A stretch of DNA of 64,000 nucleotides, taken from assembly GCA_022749755.1 (NCBI GenBank), contig CM040450.1:5074913-5138912 (forward strand), read 5' to 3'. Each line of letters begins with the position of its first letter. Position 1 is the stretch's first letter. The translations under genes and the position numbers were made by a program. This stretch comes from Azadirachta indica (lineage: Eukaryota; Streptophyta; Magnoliopsida; Sapindales; Meliaceae). Positions 25,169 through 37,351 of this stretch are shown piece by piece. The notes beneath the pieces are model-generated. The model was not told the DNA's origin. It was given only the letters and a program-made list of their open reading frames with translations, and made no database searches.

Positions 25169-25500
25169 TTATACCTTTCAATGATGTAATTAAGTGTGGC
25201 TTTCTTTTCAAGCTTGCAACCTTTTCTTTTCCTTTTATTTATTTATTTTTTTAAATTCTTAGATAAATTATTTTTTAAAGTTGCTTAGAAGTGATTCAAG
25301 TGAAGAGAGTTTTTAAGGTGAAAATATGTGAATGCCAAAGGGTAGTGGTATATACTCTGGTTTTTTTGTAGGTCAAAGGACGTAATGAGAACGAAATGTA
25401 ATAGTCAGCTAGGCTACCAATTAATTCTTTTTATTGTGATTGTTTGTTAATTTTGTTTGCTCGCAGTATTTGCAGCATATTTACAAACGGAGATATGTTA
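25169..25500. other. 3' region of the first RING-H2 gene
   Basis: Probable 3' untranslated region and spacer before the AT-rich repeats start. There is no frame of interest. Confidence 0.45.
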
Positions 25501-25502
25501 TT

Positions 25503-25920
25503 AGGAACTGTTTGTTTATTTATTTATTTTTTATTAAAATTTGAATATAATTATTTATTTGTCTAAAAGTCATTTATTTTTTAATTTATATCTGAATATT
25601 TGTTAAAAATATATTAATATAATTAGTTAAAAATTTTGACTTAAATTTAAATGAATAAATATTTTAATAATTTAAATATTTTATTTTATTAATAATATTT
25701 TTTTATTTTATTATTTAATTTTATATAAGTCAATAACTTAATTTATTAGTTTAAAATTTTTTAAGACATATAAATCAACATATAAGTTTCAAATTTTTTC
25801 TTTAAAAGAAAAATAACTTAACATTTATATTCAAATATTTAAAATAAGAAAATAAATATATCAATCGAATTCATATTTCAATCAAATTTAAATTTGAAAT
25901 AAAAAAAACAAACATTACCT
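25503..25920 (+). mobile_element. AT-rich MITE-like element (family copy 2)
   Basis: The ends are short imperfect inverted repeats: AGGAACTGTTTG on the left and AGGTAATGTTTG on the right, reverse complemented (9 of 12). The interior matches 11477-12192 (inverted) and 26447-27048 (direct). It has no coding capacity and no clear target duplication. The family could not be named. Confidence 0.5.
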
Positions 25921-26446
25921 TAAGTTGGACACAATTAGATTGGGTTAGAGTTTTTTCTAAAATTGAACTGAATTAAAAAAAAATGAATTAGCTCACGTAT
26001 TTATAAAATGAGATAGAATAAAGAAAAATTATTTAGAATCAAGTATTTTGGTTCAATTTTTAAAATTCAACCAATTAAAAAAATGTTATATATAATTCTT
26101 AAGATGAAAAATACTGTTTAATATTTTTAATTTAAAGACAAAACCAAACTAAATATTATTCATTTCTTAATAACAAAAATCAAATAATAATTTTTAAAAT
26201 TTTAAACTTGATCGAATTGAGGTCGAGTTTTTGGTTGAATATGAATTTTTAGTTTTTAATTTTTTTGGTGTGGCTTTTAAGTATAATTGTTGTGATATAC
26301 ATATATAATAAATGTTATAATTATAATTAACTTTTAAGAAAGCTGATAAACTCTTAATATCACAAAATCCATTGAATTTTATTGAGAAAAATCCAACCAT
26401 TCATTTATTAAAATCTTTTAGTGTAGTCATTATACTACAGTCTTAG

Positions 26447-27048
26447 GGTCTATTGGTTTTTTTTTTTACTAAAATTTGAATAAAATTATTAAAATATTTA
26501 ACAGGTATTATTTTTTAATTTACATCTGAAAATTAAATATTTTATTTATCAATAATACTCTTAATTTATTATTTTATTTTATAATACTTAAATTTTAAAT
26601 CTTATTTAATACTTTTTAGTTTTTACCATTTTTACTTGGAACAATATTCTAACATAATTTATCTTTTTCATTTATTTTATCATTAATTTTTATATCATTT
26701 AAATTAATAATTTATAATTTTTTTTTTTTACTCACAATATAAAATAAAGTCATATATCATATAAAAAAAACGTATATATTGATTCAATTTATTAAAATTT
26801 TTTAAATTTATGAACTATTATGTTAACATAATTAAATTTTTATAAAACATAAATATTAATTATATGTAATAATTAATAAAGCATATAAATCAATATATTT
26901 GTTTCAAATTTTTTATTCTTTTAAAAATAAATAATTTAATATTTATATTGAGAATAAAAAAATAAATATATTAATCAAATTTAGATTTTAATTAAATTTA
27001 TATTTCTGTGATATTTAGAATTTTGAAGAAAAAAAAAACAAAAAGTCT
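26447..27048 (+). mobile_element. AT-rich MITE-like element (family copy 3)
   Basis: It shares the order of patches of the element at 25503-25920. An opening ACTAAAATTTGAATAAAATTATT and an interior TATAAATCAATATAT followed by GTTTCAAATTTTTT correspond to patches at about 25530 and 25772-25798. It is longer because of internal AT-rich additions. Borders are approximate. Confidence 0.45.
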
Positions 27049-27799
27049 TATATCCATTATTATCAAACAACACATGTTTTTCTAATCACCCATCTACTTG
27101 AATTTGACAACTAATAATTTTATGTGACAAATATGACTTAAAAAATATAATAACCGAACCTTAAATAGATCCTAAATTAATTACACAATATCGATATATT
27201 TTCTTAAATTTTATTAAGTTAAACAGTAAAATTGCCTTCATTATATTGATTTATTATGTGGTCTGGTCCACAATATATAATTAAGTTTTATATATTTGTA
27301 CTAGACTCTACATATATATATATATATGTATATGTAATATTGTAAATTTATTACGTTCAATTGTAGAATAAATTTATTGTATTGAATTATAATAATTTAG
27401 AATTTCTATTTACACGTGGAATAAGACGGGGTAGGATGGAGCATGAGCTGTGAGATAAAATAATAATGGCAGTGTCAGATATAATTTTCTATCTTATTGG
27501 GCCTATGGGCCCAAAATTTAGTCCGGCTCGATCACAACTCAAAGCAAGAAAAGGAAAAGAAAGAAGAAAGAACAGAGACCGTTGAGTCAAATTATTTTAC
27601 AATATTTTAGAAACGCAGTAACAAACGTAGACATCATGATGGTACGTGAACTTTATCACTAGGTCTTTCTTTCCTTCCTTCCTTCCCATTTTCCTTTCAA
27701 TTATTGCTCTCAAAATTCCAAACCCCAAACTCCCCACCGCCACACCACCACCAATCATCTCTTTTTCTTACGTTAAAACCCACATATCACCCCTTTCAG
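27049..27799. other. Promoter-side region and leader of the second RING-H2 gene
   Basis: AT-rich spacer with a short TA run at about 27316-27327. It then becomes pyrimidine-rich (CTTTCTTTCCTTCCTTCC at 27664) in the probable leader before the ATG at 27800. No TATA box can be fixed with confidence. Confidence 0.45.
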
Positions 27800-28330
27800 A
27801 TGGAAAACGCGCCCACTATTGTCAGAGAACCACCGCCGTTCCCGGCGTCTCCTCGTGGCGTTGATTTATCCCCTCTAGAATTTGTCCTTGCTCTTTTGGC
27901 AGTCATCACTGTCCCGGCCTTGATTTACGCTCTCTTCTTTGCTGTAAAATGTCCTCCCTGGCCTTTCCGCCGACGTGGTGATGAAGATTACCAGAGCTCA
28001 AGAGGGCAAAGTACCAATGGAAGTAGTGTGAAAACCAACGATACGGATATAGTTTCGGGTGTTAAGTATCAGAAAGAAAGTCACGTTAAAGATATCGGCA
28101 TCGAGTGTCCTGTTTGCTTGTCCGTGTTTGCTGATGGAGAAGAAGTGAAGCAGCTAAGCGCCTGCAAGCACTCGTTCCATGCTCCTTGCATCGATATGTG
28201 GCTGAAGTCTCACTCTAATTGTCCGGTTTGTCGCGCTTCAGTACCTGTCAAGCGTCCGAATAACCCCACAGCACGGCCTAGAGACGACGATCTTCACCAA
28301 GGTTTGCCTGACTCTTCCAGTTTGGTCTGA
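27800..28330 (+). CDS. ATL-type RING-H2 E3 ubiquitin ligase (176 aa)
   Basis: Single exon. The start is the ATG at 27800 (MENAPTIVREPP). The frame is open upstream, but there it has only a TTG and a low-complexity Pro/His-rich stretch, so I treat that part as leader. Residues 25-50 form a transmembrane helix (LEFVLALLAVITVPALIYAL). Residues 103-144 form a RING-H2 finger with canonical ATL spacing: Cys103, Cys106, Cys122, His124, His127, Cys130, Cys141, Cys144. CIDMWLKSHSNCPVCRA is nearly identical to the neighbouring gene at 24695. The linker between membrane helix and RING is longer and polar (residues 58-100). Expected role: a membrane-anchored ubiquitin ligase; substrate unknown. No damage is seen. 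Confidence 0.9.
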   Translation: MENAPTIVREPPPFPASPRGVDLSPLEFVLALLAVITVPALIYALFFAVKCPPWPFRRRGDEDYQSSRGQSTNGSSVKTNDTDIVSGVKYQKESHVKDIGIECPVCLSVFADGEEVKQLSACKHSFHAPCIDMWLKSHSNCPVCRASVPVKRPNNPTARPRDDDLHQGLPDSSSLV

Positions 28331-30860
28331 CACTAGCAGCATACCTATAACTATATATATATATATATACACACACTTCCCGTTTCTCGATTTCAATTTT
28401 CTTACCGTTCAAATTTTACTTTCCCTTTTTCGGAATTCTGGGAATTTTTACGAGATAATTTCAGTCTTATCCAGAAGTTGTAATTTAGCTAGTATTGATA
28501 GTTCCATACGGGTTTCTAAATCTCAAGTGACCCCGGAAACATGAAATGGGAGAGTTCAAGGTAGCGTTAAAATTTTGCAGATTCAACTGAGAAAATAATT
28601 GAATATTGCTACTGCATTTATTTTGGGTATCACAGAAGAAACTAAGAGTGTGATATTCTCGTCGGGATCTGAATTTGACAACTCACCGAACTCCTTTAAT
28701 AATGTTGTATAATCAAACATTTGATTCAGCAGCACATGTAGAGGTTAACAGTTGTGTGCGGGCTTAATTGCTAACAACCCCAGCAGGGGAAAACAACAGT
28801 GCGTTTGTTTGTTTATGAATTTGATTCGCTTTAATGTTAAAAATTCATTTGGTTTATTATGGACCCATTCTTAGACCATTCAGAGTGTTGAGTGGCATTA
28901 ATGTTAGGTAGGAGAGAACCCACACAGAAGGCTCTAGCTCTTGACTTCTTGTGAGCTTAATTGCTATATTATACTGTTGTGACAGCCTACTATCTATTTT
29001 TCAAAGAAAAATATAATTGCTATATGAGTAAACCAAGACTTGAATGAGTATTTGAGCTTATTACGGGAAGCTCTGATAACATGTTCAGAATTTCTTTGTT
29101 GCCTGATAGTGCTTGTCAATTACTTCGTTACTGTGCACCTTGCTTTCGTTACTTTATAATTACTTGCTTTTTTGCACACTTCCATTGCATTTCTGAAAAA
29201 GTGATTATATTGGCCCTTTGCTTGACAACGTAACCATAGCTTGTATGTGTAATTTTTGGTAAATAAAAATTATTTAGAATAAGTGAGCTGATCGATGCTT
29301 AGTGAATTTTTAATAGCTAAATAAAGTGAGGGTATACCAAATTTTTTGGTTAGGGCAGAGTTAGAAAGGTTGTATTGTAGTATGAATCTTTTGGTTATTG
29401 TGTGATTAAAAATTAAGTAGAAAAGTATTTGTTATAAATGTGTCCTAAATCTACTAGAGTGTTAGTTATAGTATTTTAGTTAAATGAAAATAATTGGTAG
29501 GGACCATTTCTAACAACAATAATGATCATTGACTAGCATAATATAATTGTTATTATCTTTCCTCTTATCTCATTATGAACAATATTCTAGTAGTAATAAT
29601 TCTAATAATACATTGTGACTGAGGACAGCAGTCGGAGTTGTTCAAAATTTTTAGATGATTTTGGGCTTTGAACTGAGCAGTTGTCCCTTGTATCAGGTTT
29701 TCATTATTCACTTTTTGATCCACCACTCACTGAGTGATTTGTCTTCAACTATATTAAGTACGTAATATTGGTGTTACAATTGAAATTTTAATTTGTTAAT
29801 TACAATTTTAATAAATTGTAACACACAATTGAAATTGGAAAGCTGTTTCCTTTGATTGGGAATTATTTGTTTGACTTAAAGTCTAATAATTCAAAAACAT
29901 ATCATTGTGAGCTTAAAATTTCTACAAAATTAAAACTAAACTCATGACATTTTTCTTTCCCTTAATATATCTAGTGTTTTTTTTTTTTTTTTTTGGTTCC
30001 ACGCACTTTGTAGGTGAGACAGATATCTCTGTATAATGATAATTTTTTTCTTTTACCTTAGGAATTAGTTAAAGAATTAAACTAAATTCAAATTAATGCC
30101 ATCCCAATTAATTTGTTCAACAATATTTTCATTACAAAATCAGTGTCTATTTTTTCATTTTTTATTTAAAAATTTAATGAATTTAAAATTTGAACAAATT
30201 GAAGTATATAAATTTGAAGAATTATAAATAACATTTTTGCAGTATCTTCCTATTTACCTCGTGACTTTTTTATTTTTGTGGTTATATATATATATATATA
30301 TATACATTTGCAAGCAACAGATTTCTAAGCTCACATCATGTTCATCCCATATGCGGTTTTAGATCTAATCATATCTTCAGTACGAGAATAATATTTTAGT
30401 AAATATTCACATTTACAGATAAAATTGTCGTCCTCACTGAAAATTAGCATTTGTGTTATAATAAAAAAAAAATAAGAAAATTAACAGATTATTGAAAATT
30501 ATTCATATTTATATGGTCACACATATTCATATTTGACTACCTTAATATAAAAAATATAAATAATTTCGGATGAAATGATTAGTTTATATTCGTAGCATTT
30601 GAAATTTAATTTTTATTATTTTACATATCATATATATATATATATATATAATTGGGTAAATGATCACCGATATTCAATGAGTAATTCCCTGCTTAATGAG
30701 TCTGCAAAAAGAAAGAAAACAAAACAATCTAAGGGCGTTGAGAATTTGACAAAAACCCAATGATATTTAAGTTAGTAACAATATTAACCATCCAAGCTTT
30801 AGCGTGGGTGACAAATGAATACACTCGTCAGGGTGTGTGGGTGTGCGTTAAACCTGCCAT
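28331..30860. other. Intergenic region downstream of the second RING-H2 gene
   Basis: About 2.5 kb with no supported gene. TA microsatellites occur at about 28353-28370, 30284-30303 and 30632-30651, and a poly-T run at about 29977-29994. Part of the first 300 bases is probably the 3' untranslated region. Confidence 0.5.
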
Positions 30861-30879
30861 AGGCAAGGTTTCTCCTACA

Positions 30880-31400
30880 TTTTATGAGATATCTTTTGCG
30901 CGTTCAACCAAGTGTTTAAGAATTAATCCATTAGATGTATTTAGACTTTTACAAAAAGGGGTCTAACTTGTATAGTATGTGCGTAAAACTGCAGGATGAG
31001 TTATAACAGTATGTATTTAAATTTCTGTTTCATGTTTAAGAATCAATCAACCAAATGTATTTAGACTCTTATAGAAAAGGGTTTAACTTGTACAGTATAT
31101 GTGTAAAACTCCGTATTTAAACTCCTGCAAAAAGAGATCTAACTCGCACAATATGTGCGTAAAATTTCAAGATGAGCTATAACAATGTGTATTTAGATTC
31201 CCGATTGAAGTTTAAAAATCAATTAACCAGATGTACTTAAACTCCCATAAAAAGAGTTTAATTCGCACAATATATGCATAGAACTTCGGGATGAAATATA
31301 ATAGTGTCTATTTAAACTCACAGTAGAGCATAAAACTTTGGGATGAAATTAATGGTGTCTATTTAAACTCACGGTAGAACTCTAGTATAGTATTAGTAGA
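30880..31400 (+). repeat. Tandem array with 120-base period
   Basis: Four diverged units begin with TGTATTTAGACT-like sequence at 30936, 31056, 31113 and 31233. Spacing is 120 bases for pairs 1-2 and 3-4; unit 2 is truncated to about 57. Each unit carries GT-TAACT-G-A-AGTATATG and GTGTATTTAAACTCCC-like segments. The flank GCGCGTTCAACCAAGTGTTTAAGAATTAATC at 30898 recurs in altered form near 36780, beyond the next array, so the arrays may belong to one larger repeat complex. No coding sense is apparent. Confidence 0.7.
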
Positions 31401-32044
31401 TGTATTTATACGCAAAAAATTAATAAAAAAAGGTAACAATATGACGTAATGTCATTTGATTTGACTTTTTTATTAGTTAAAAAAAAAAAATTTTTAATAA
31501 TAAATTTTTTTTTTAAATTTTTGAATGTCATTTGATTAGCACTGAAAAAAAACAAAAATTGTTTTTTAAAAGAAATTCAAAATTTGGATTTTTCATAATA
31601 GAGTTTTTTTAATTTTTTTAAAAGATAAAATTATTTAAATACTCTTATATTATTTTTTAAAAATTTTGTGTTATTTTTTAAAAATAAAACATTAAAAATT
31701 TTAAAAATTTTAAAAAACTTTTATTTTAAAATATTAACAACACATTAGGTTTTAAAATATTTATACATAAATAGTACAAATTCTATCTTTAAAAATAGTC
31801 AAGTGTTTTAATATTTAGATCAAAATTTTCACAAAAGAAAATTTTATATATTAAAAAAAATAAATAAAAAGTTGTTATAAATTTGATTAAATTTTAATTT
31901 TATTTTATTAGGATTTTAATTATGAAAATCATAATCTTTGGATTGAAAAAAGAACACTTTTTTTTTTTAATAAAAGAAGAACTTTTTTTTTAAATGTTAT
32001 AATCTTATATTATTTACAAATTTACGGATATATAATCAGGAATT
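31401..32044. other. AT-rich spacer between two tandem arrays
   Basis: Very A/T-rich sequence with many homopolymer runs. No ends of mobile elements and no frame of interest were recognised. Confidence 0.45.
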
Positions 32045-32268
32045 TACTAGGATGGGAAGTTGAAGACACTATTATAGTACAACCAGTATCTAAATAATCT
32101 ATTCTCATAATCCCAGTACCTAAATAATCTACCCTTATAATTCAATATTATTTACAAATCTACTAATATACAATCAAGAGTCTATTGGGATGGGAAGTTT
32201 TACCTAGTACTTAGATAATTTACCCTCGTTAAAGTAATAGGTTAGGTAGTTAAAGATACTGTTATAGG
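32045..32268 (+). repeat. Left remnant of the 310-base tandem array
   Basis: Contains degenerate units of the type GTTGAAGACACT-TTATAG followed by ACCTA-TACTTAGATAATTTACC, as in 35971-36650. The hAT element at 32269-35962 splits the array, and this part is the left side. Confidence 0.65.
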
Positions 32269-35200
32269 TGGAATGGGAATAGCCGAGGTAAAGGCTAGGG
32301 ACCTCAATCCCCATGCCTGTCGCGGGTTGGACCACATATTCCTATACTCGACCCATCCTTGTTTTTGTCAAAATAAGGCCGGACAGGGTATGGGCTTTTT
32401 TTAAAAATAAATTATTAGCCCAACCCATCAGCCCGTTTGACCCTAATTGACTATTATTTAGTATTGAAGTTAACAGGTATTAAAATTATCAACTAATATT
32501 TTTAACTAAGTCCATTCACTATTTAACTATTAAACTCATCCATCATTTAAATTTTGATTACAATGTCCATTGGGCCCATTAATTCTTATTTCATTGACAA
32601 AATTAAAATACTAACACCAAAATTAAAATTTTAAAAAATAAAAAATAAAAAGTACATAAAATAATATCATCAAAATTAAATTCAAATCCTTCGTATTGCT
32701 TCCTCATCATCCTGTAAAAAGAAAGACCAAAAAAAAATTATGTAATGAAAAGCATATTTAATTCATATAGATTACTGATTTTGAAATTAACTATTATAGA
32801 AAATCTCTACCTCTTCACAATTTTCAACATCCCCTTGCATAAATGTATTAGTAAAATTTTCTGTAGAAGATAAAATAGGCTTCTCATCTATTTTAAACAA
32901 TAAATAAATAAATGAGTAGAAAAGAACTTATAAAATTATAAGAAAGACAATAAATTTGAATATAAAATATTTTATACCTTTACATAACCAACTTTGAGTG
33001 CACATCAAAGCCTCTATTGTATTAAGATATAGTCTGTTACAATGTGAGCTTATAACTCTACCACCTGCACTAAATGCAAACTTAAAAGCAATTATAAATG
33101 GTGGAATTGCTAGTATATCCCTAACAATATTGGCCAACAAAGGGTATTTACATTGATCTGTCCTCCAACAACTCATCATATCAAACGTATCAAAGTCATC
33201 TAATACATTATTATCCAAATATGATAAGAACTCAGTTTTTCGATGCTCATTCACACCAGACTTCACAAATTTTCTAAATTCCAATTTACGTGCAAGTTGT
33301 CTATCAGTAGAAGGCACCAAAGGATCATAGATAGAATATGAAGTGCTATTAGCTGTATCATTAGAAGAACTCAAGCAATTTAAACTTTAATTCATAATCT
33401 TTAATCAAATCACAACAAAGATGATGAACTCTCTCAATCTGAAATGATGAACCATCACCATATATCATAAGAAAATAGTACTATATCAATTTCATCTTAT
33501 ATCTCAGATCTAACACACTACCACCGCTAAAATTCCATGTACATCTTACTAATACTTTTGAAATTTATCTAGCACGATAGTTGCCATTTTCCTAATCTCC
33601 TCGTGAGGAGATATAAGCCACTCTTACAATGACAATTTAATCTTTCAAATGTACACAAAAAATAAATTAGAAGTTGGATACTTCGTACTTGAAAATATTT
33701 TTGTGACATCATAAAATGACTTCAAATTATTTGCCAATATTTGTGCCAACTCTCATGCTTGCTCACTAGGCAAACTTCTATATTGTGCCTCAAGCAAGCT
33801 CAATCTATAAACCACATATTTATAATCCAAAGCAATAGAAATCATAAAATAAATGGAGTTCCACTTTGTTGCATAATCAAGTACCAGCTCCTTAGTGCAT
33901 GGAGTGTTCAACCTACAAGCAACTTTATCAAATTTTTTCCTTCTTTTAGCTGTTGTTCTCTAATATAAAACACTACAATGAATTTTGACAATTGTACTAC
34001 CAATAATAGACAAACCATCCTTAATAATCAAATTTAAAATATAGGCAATAAAATGAATATGAAATAACCTCCCACTTAAGATCAAATCACTCTTTTCAAT
34101 CTTTTGCAATAAAAATGAAATCATACGATCATTACTAGAATAATTATTAACAGTTACAGTAGATACCTTATGATCTATATTTAGATCCATCAAGGCATTA
34201 AATAATGCATTACATTGTACCTTTCCGATGTGTGGACATTTGACATATATAAACCTATGCATATAAAATCACAAGGAAAAATAACCTTTTAAATAAATCT
34301 ATAATGAAAAACAAATTAGTTATTTCAAACTTGTATATTTATATAAAATGAGAATAATTACCTTAAGGTTTTTCATGTAAGACCCAAGAATTATCAATAA
34401 AATATCCGGTAATTGTCATATATCCCATTGTTTATGATCCACATGTCCACATATCCATTGTGATAGCTATTCTACTCTTACTTCGCTCAAAAATACTTAA
34501 AACTTTACCCCTCTCCAATTGATACATTTCCATAATATCAATTTTAATTATATTATGGGACACACAATTACACATAGGATTAAGAGATTATATCAACTTT
34601 TTAAAATATTAATAATCCACACAATTAAGAGGATACTCATATACAATAATCAATTTAGCAATGATTTCCCTAGTAACATTAGGATCGAAAACAAATGTTT
34701 CCAATTTTACATTTCCTTCCTCATTTTTCACTACCTTCAACTTCTTTGAATAACTAGTTATTTGCTTTTGTTTTTGCATGATACATGTCTTCATGTAAGC
34801 ATGTAAATGTCTTGTACCATCCACACTCCGTGCCACTAATTTACTTTTACAATACTTACATGCCGCTTTTCTCATCCCATCACTATCAATTCTATCAAAA
34901 TGTTCCTATACAATAAACTTCAACCTTTCTTTACCTTTTATAAAATTATAATCATCACCAACAACATCTAGGAAATGGGATGAATCACTTGAGGTCATTT
35001 TTTGCAAAACAAAAATTAATACAAATTAAATATTTTTTTCTTCTTATATTAAATTCTTCAACAAGCAATTCAACTATAATATAATTTAATTCATTCATAA
35101 TAAAATTAATATTTCATTATATGTAACATGTAATAATTTAAATATATATATATTTTTTTTCCACTCACCTCCATAATTTAATTTTTACTTCCCATATGAC

Positions 35201-35962
35201 AATTAAGCTCAACATCATACAATCATACCATAATATAATTCTTTTCGTATTACAACATAATTTAACACATCAATATAGGATTCAACTATAATAAAATTCA
35301 ATTCATTCAAAATATAATTTATATTAAATCATATGGAAAATATATGATAATCTAAAATTATATAGTCACTCACAGTCAGATAATTTAATTTTGAGAAGTT
35401 TTGAGATCCTCGAATTTCCTACTAGCTTTTTCGTTCTTCTTCCTGATTCCTTTCTTTCTCTCTTTCCTTTCTTCTCCTTTCTTCTCTTGGTTTCCTCTTT
35501 CCTTAATTCTTAAAATTAAGATGAATAGTAGAAACATGTTTATATAAATGCAAACACTACCTTACTATTCTTATTCTATCTCATTATCTTTTATTTTTTT
35601 AATTAAAGAAAGTGAAAATAAGCAAATATATTTACAATAAAATGTCAAACCTTCTCACCTTATCTCAACATCATCATTTTCTTTCGTTTTCTTTTCTTTT
35701 TACTTCTCTTATTTCCTCACCCTTTATTTTTTTCATTTTTACCTCCCATCAAAGAAAGTAAAAGTTTTTAATTCTTTCAAAAGCGAGCAAGGCCGAAGCA
35801 AGAGGTCCATCCCCTCACCCGGCCCTTTTTCCATCCGGGTATAATATTTCATACCTTCACTTGGTCCATTACATGTTTTCATTAAAAAATATACTCATGA
35901 CCTAGCGCAAATTGGTCGAGACAGGCTAGAACGCCAAATCCGCGGGCCAAATTACTATCCTA
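32269..35962 (-). mobile_element. hAT transposon, dead, with 8-base target duplication
   Basis: The 8-base direct repeat GTTATAGG lies at 32261-32268 and 35963-35970 and flanks 3,694 bases. The ends are imperfect inverted repeats: TGGAATGGGAAT on the left and TAGGATAGTAAT on the right, reverse complemented (8 of 12), in the style of hAT ends. The interior contains a broken minus-strand hAT transposase (32946-34998). Because the target is itself a repeat containing GTTATAG, part of the match could be pre-existing. Presence of the transposase between the ends supports the call. Confidence 0.75.
32946..34998 (-). pseudogene. hAT transposase pseudogene (BED finger, catalytic part, dimerisation domain)
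   Basis: Read right to left. A start at 34998 (MTSSDSSHFLDVVGDD) meets an in-frame TAG after about 33 codons. Next comes a BED-type zinc-finger piece with CKYC and a distal H-x-Y-x-x-x-C (about 34860-34785). The segment EGNVKLETFVFDPNVTRE leads into a YEYPLN-VD region. A central piece follows with VTVNNYSSNDRMI and LFHIHFIAYILNLIIKDGL (34150-34010). The C-terminal hAT dimerisation motif is YPLLANIVRDILAIPP with AFSAGGRVIS and NTIEALMCTQSWL (33150-32990). Pieces lie in different frames with long gaps, so no functional transposase can be made. Confidence 0.85.
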
Positions 35963-35970
35963 GTTATAGG

Positions 35971-36650
35971 ACATTATTATAGCATACCCAGTACCTAAAT
36001 AATCTATCCTAATTGAAGCAATGAGATAGGAAGTTGAAGACATTGTTATAACACACCTAATATCTACATAATCTACCTTCACTAAAGCAATGAGATGAAT
36101 CTGCCCAAAAATTTTTGAAAATGGGATGGGATGTTGAAGACACTGTTATAGCACACCTAATACCTAGATAATCTACCCTTATTAAAGTAATAGGATGAGA
36201 AGTTGAAGACACTGTTATAACACATCCACTACTTCGATAATCTACCCTCATTGAAGCAACGATGGGAATCTATCCAAAAATTTTTAAAAAATACCCACAT
36301 TTGATTGGCAATTCATGCCCTCAACGAGAGTAGGAATCGAACGTTAAAAATACTGTTAAAGTACACCTAGTAACTAATTAATCTACCTTCATTAAAGCAA
36401 TGAGGAGAATTTGCTAAAAAAATTTTGAAAATGAGATGGAATGTTGAAAATACTGTTATAACATATTCAATACCTAAATAATCTACTCTCATTGGAGCAA
36501 TGGGATCAGAAGTTGAAGGCACTGTTATAACACATCTACTACTTAGATAATCTACCCTCATTGAAGTAATTAGGAGAATTTACTCAAAAATTTTAGAAAA
36601 TACTAACATTTGATGGGTAATCCATACCCTCTACGAGGATAGGGAGTAAA
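35971..36650 (+). repeat. 310-base higher-order tandem repeat
   Basis: GTTGAAGACACTGTTATA-like starts occur at 36033, 36133 and 36202, and again at 36342, 36443 and 36512. Spacing is about 100, 69 and 140, so three sub-units form one 310-base unit that is present twice in full. A left remnant lies beyond the hAT insertion. Each unit also holds CAAAAATTTTTGAAAATG and a CTC-ACGAG-AGGAATCGAACG-like segment. On the minus strand the latter reads GTTCGATTCC, similar to a tRNA B box (36331-36340). The minus-strand open frames at 36057-36251 and 36367-36561 are products of the repeat, not genes. Confidence 0.75.
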
Positions 36651-37351
36651 AGGCATGAGTTCTAACCGTTAGGGCACTGGTCTAACGGCTAAAAAAAAAA
36701 AATTTAAAAATTATAATCTTTGACATTTGAAAGAGTGACATAACCATCATGTATGAACCGTTGATCTAACAAAACACTTTGCGCCTTCAACCAGACGTAT
36801 AAGAATCAATCGATGAAAAAAATCAGCGTACATTTATCATCATACGATCACCTCCTCTCCCCCTTCTGTTTTACGTTGGATGCTACCACCACTACCCCCT
36901 CCCATCCCATGTGACCCACTTACTATTCATTACGCATAATCTACCCAGCAAACTAAATAAAATAAAATAAAAGGGCCCCACTCAAGCTTATCTAAAACCA
37001 AAACCCACACTCCCTCCATTTTCAACCCCTTACAAATTCCCACTTGCAACCATTCTCTCGTTTCAATTCATTCGTTCATCTTACAACATACGGATCGCCA
37101 GCTAATCACTTCTTTACCGTCGATTAAGTTTGGAATCCAACGGCCCTAATACATTCATCCCAAAACCAGGGTCGTCCCCTTTCTCATCGACTCCGTATAA
37201 GTTTTACTGCCCAACCCCCACATCTCGCTAAAACAAAATTCAATTTCCGAAGCTTAATTCTTTTCCTTTTTTTTTCTTTTCCTTTTTCTGTTTGTTTCTC
37301 GAGAAAATTTTCTATTTCATTATTTTTTTCTCCTTTTTGTAATTTGGTGTA
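36651..37351 (+). promoter_or_regulatory. Repeat edge, then promoter and leader of the H2A.W gene
   Basis: Up to about 36830 the sequence is the edge of the repeat complex, with a short inverted repeat around AACCGTTAG-CTAACGGCT at 36663-36691. From about 36840 it becomes C-rich on the plus strand, with a pyrimidine-rich leader at 37255-37340 just before the ATG. I found no clear TATA box or histone octamer. Confidence 0.45.

Noticed and set aside
27704..27799. N-terminal extension of the second RING-H2 gene
   Set aside because: No ATG exists in that frame upstream of 27800 and the extension is low-complexity leader sequence.
36057..36561. Two similar minus-strand frames spaced 310 bases apart
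   Set aside because: Their similarity comes from the tandem repeat itself; stop-free runs occur only where the unit lacks stops in that frame.
30880..36650. Regular arrays considered as CRISPR
   Set aside because: Units are adjacent, long and diverged, with no unique spacers of constant length, and the DNA is plant nuclear.
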